Of a DNA stretch of 5,013 nucleotides, positions 4,480-5,013 are shown piece by piece. Positions within the stretch are counted from its first letter, which is position 1, and every line of letters begins with the position of its first letter. The position numbers were made by a program, and so were the translations under genes. The DNA lies in NCBI GenBank assembly GCA_913009865.1, contig CAJVYK010000138.1, positions 1 through 5,013 of the forward strand, in the 5' to 3' direction. The notes beneath the pieces are model-generated. The model searched no databases, was not told where the DNA came from, and saw nothing but the letters and a program-made list of their open reading frames with translations. The stretch is from an uncultured bacterium (GTDB lineage Bacteria > Planctomycetota > Phycisphaerae > Sedimentisphaerales > Anaerobacaceae).

Positions 4480-5013
4480 TATTTTTTATGTCTTTTAACG
4501 AACTCGGCGTACTGCTGGGGTGTGTCTATTCCGTCGCAGGTGTGTTCGACCTTGCCGACCAGGATTGGGAAACCATTCTCTATCGCTCGCAACTGCTCAA
4601 GCCTTTCGATTTTTTCCAAGCCGCTCTGCGGCAAAGCGGTAATTTTCAGCAGAAATTCCTTTCTGTAAGCGTAAATTCCCAGATGCCGCAGATAATTTGC
4701 TGTTTTCCCCGCTCCGCCTGCAGCTCTGTCGTAAGGAATAACCGACCGTGAAAAGTATATCGCAAAGTTATCGCTGTCAACTACAACCTTCACAATATTC
4801 GGGTCTTTTACCTGCTCGCTGTTTTCAAACTCCGCAGCTAAAGTAGCCATTCCACAGTTTTGAGTTTCAATTTTCAAGTTTTGAGTTTCTATCAGAAGCT
4901 GGGCCAGCAAGTCGATATTTCCCGGCTCAATCTCCGGCTCATCGGCCTGGACATTCAGTACAATATCAACATCCATATCGGCGACGGCTTCGGCGATACG
5001 GTCGGTTCCGCTT
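4479..5013 (-). CDS. kdsB: 3-deoxy-manno-octulosonate cytidylyltransferase, C-terminal part
   Basis: The reading frame continues past the right edge; the visible 177 residues begin SGTDRIAEAVAD and end in KRHKK before TAG. KdsB couples CTP to KDO, giving CMP-KDO for lipopolysaccharide inner core synthesis in the cytoplasm. Diagnostic motifs are SGTDRIAEAV, NVQADEPEI (usually NVQGDEP, with the metal-binding Asp kept), AIYFSRSVIPYDR, HLGIYAYRKEFL, LEKIERLEQLRAIENG and GIDTPQQY near the C-terminus. About 70 residues of the usual 245-255 lie outside the window. An internal Met at 4976-4974 is not the start, because the family-conserved SGTDRIAE lies upstream of it in frame. A 21-base repeat inside the gene adds ETQNLKI-ETQN between the NVQADEP block and MATLA. 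The SIR2-like gene and then pyrG follow downstream on the same strand. Confidence 0.93.
   Translation of the reverse strand, partial: SGTDRIAEAVADMDVDIVLNVQADEPEIEPGNIDLLAQLLIETQNLKIETQNCGMATLAAEFENSEQVKDPNIVKVVVDSDNFAIYFSRSVIPYDRAAGGAGKTANYLRHLGIYAYRKEFLLKITALPQSGLEKIERLEQLRAIENGFPILVGKVEHTCDGIDTPQQYAEFVKRHKK
4856..4889. repeat. In-frame 21-base tandem repeat inside kdsB
   Basis: AGTTTTGAGTTTC occurs at 4856-4868 and again at 4877-4889, a period of 21 bases or seven codons. On the coding strand this gives ETQNLKI followed by ETQN. The unit preserves the frame, and the segment falls in a linker between conserved blocks of KdsB. Confidence 0.7.

Noticed and set aside
3414..4481. Insertion sequence or transposon
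   Set aside because: The enclosed protein is SIR2-like, not a transposase, and I could not identify target-site duplications outside the repeats. Only the repeats and the cargo are claimed.
4488..4751. Plus-strand open frame opposite kdsB
   Set aside because: It is antisense to conserved KdsB motifs.

Overview
The window looks like chromosomal DNA from a Gram-negative bacterium. KdsB (CMP-KDO synthesis for lipopolysaccharide) and a lipoprotein with a lipobox both imply an outer membrane. Intergenic spacers carry short TATCGTA and CACAGAG repeats, and the CTP synthase is divergent. From memory this combination fits the Planctomycetota (Phycisphaerae-like) or a related environmental lineage. 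That placement is inference, not shown by the sequence.

Layout. (1) Positions 1-122, minus: the N-terminal 40 codons of a gene reading off the left edge, possibly an anthranilate/aminodeoxychorismate synthase component I. (2) 123-306: a divergent promoter region with TATCGTA heptamers, a minus-strand promoter candidate, a plus-strand promoter candidate, and an inverted repeat overlapping the Shine-Dalgarno of the next gene. (3) 307-1182, plus: S-methyl-5'-thioadenosine phosphorylase (mtnP), followed 53 bases later by a coiled-coil lipoprotein gene (1236-1622, plus). (4) 1619-3394, minus: pyrG (CTP synthase), convergent with the lipoprotein gene and sharing four bases at the stop codons. (5) 3414-3482: CACAGAG repeats. 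(6) 3492-4460, minus: an AT-rich gene for a SIR2-like protein. (7) 4461-4479: an inverted copy of the CACAGAG repeat. (8) 4479-5013, minus: the C-terminal part of kdsB, whose start lies beyond the right edge. No stretch over 300 bases lacks a gene.

How the genes relate. KdsB consumes CTP and PyrG makes CTP, so kdsB and pyrG form a sensible minus-strand pair. The SIR2-like gene sits between them, is visibly richer in A+T, and is bracketed by inverted copies of a short repeat, so it looks like an insertion. SIR2-like proteins of this kind are often NAD-consuming effectors in phage defence, and this is the best candidate for something new here. No partner gene is visible next to it. MtnP belongs to methionine/purine salvage and is not obviously linked to its neighbours.

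The other main oddity is PyrG itself. The glutaminase Glu expected after the catalytic His is replaced by Cys, the UTP-binding KTKPTQHS motif is altered, and there is an N-terminal extension of about 30 residues.
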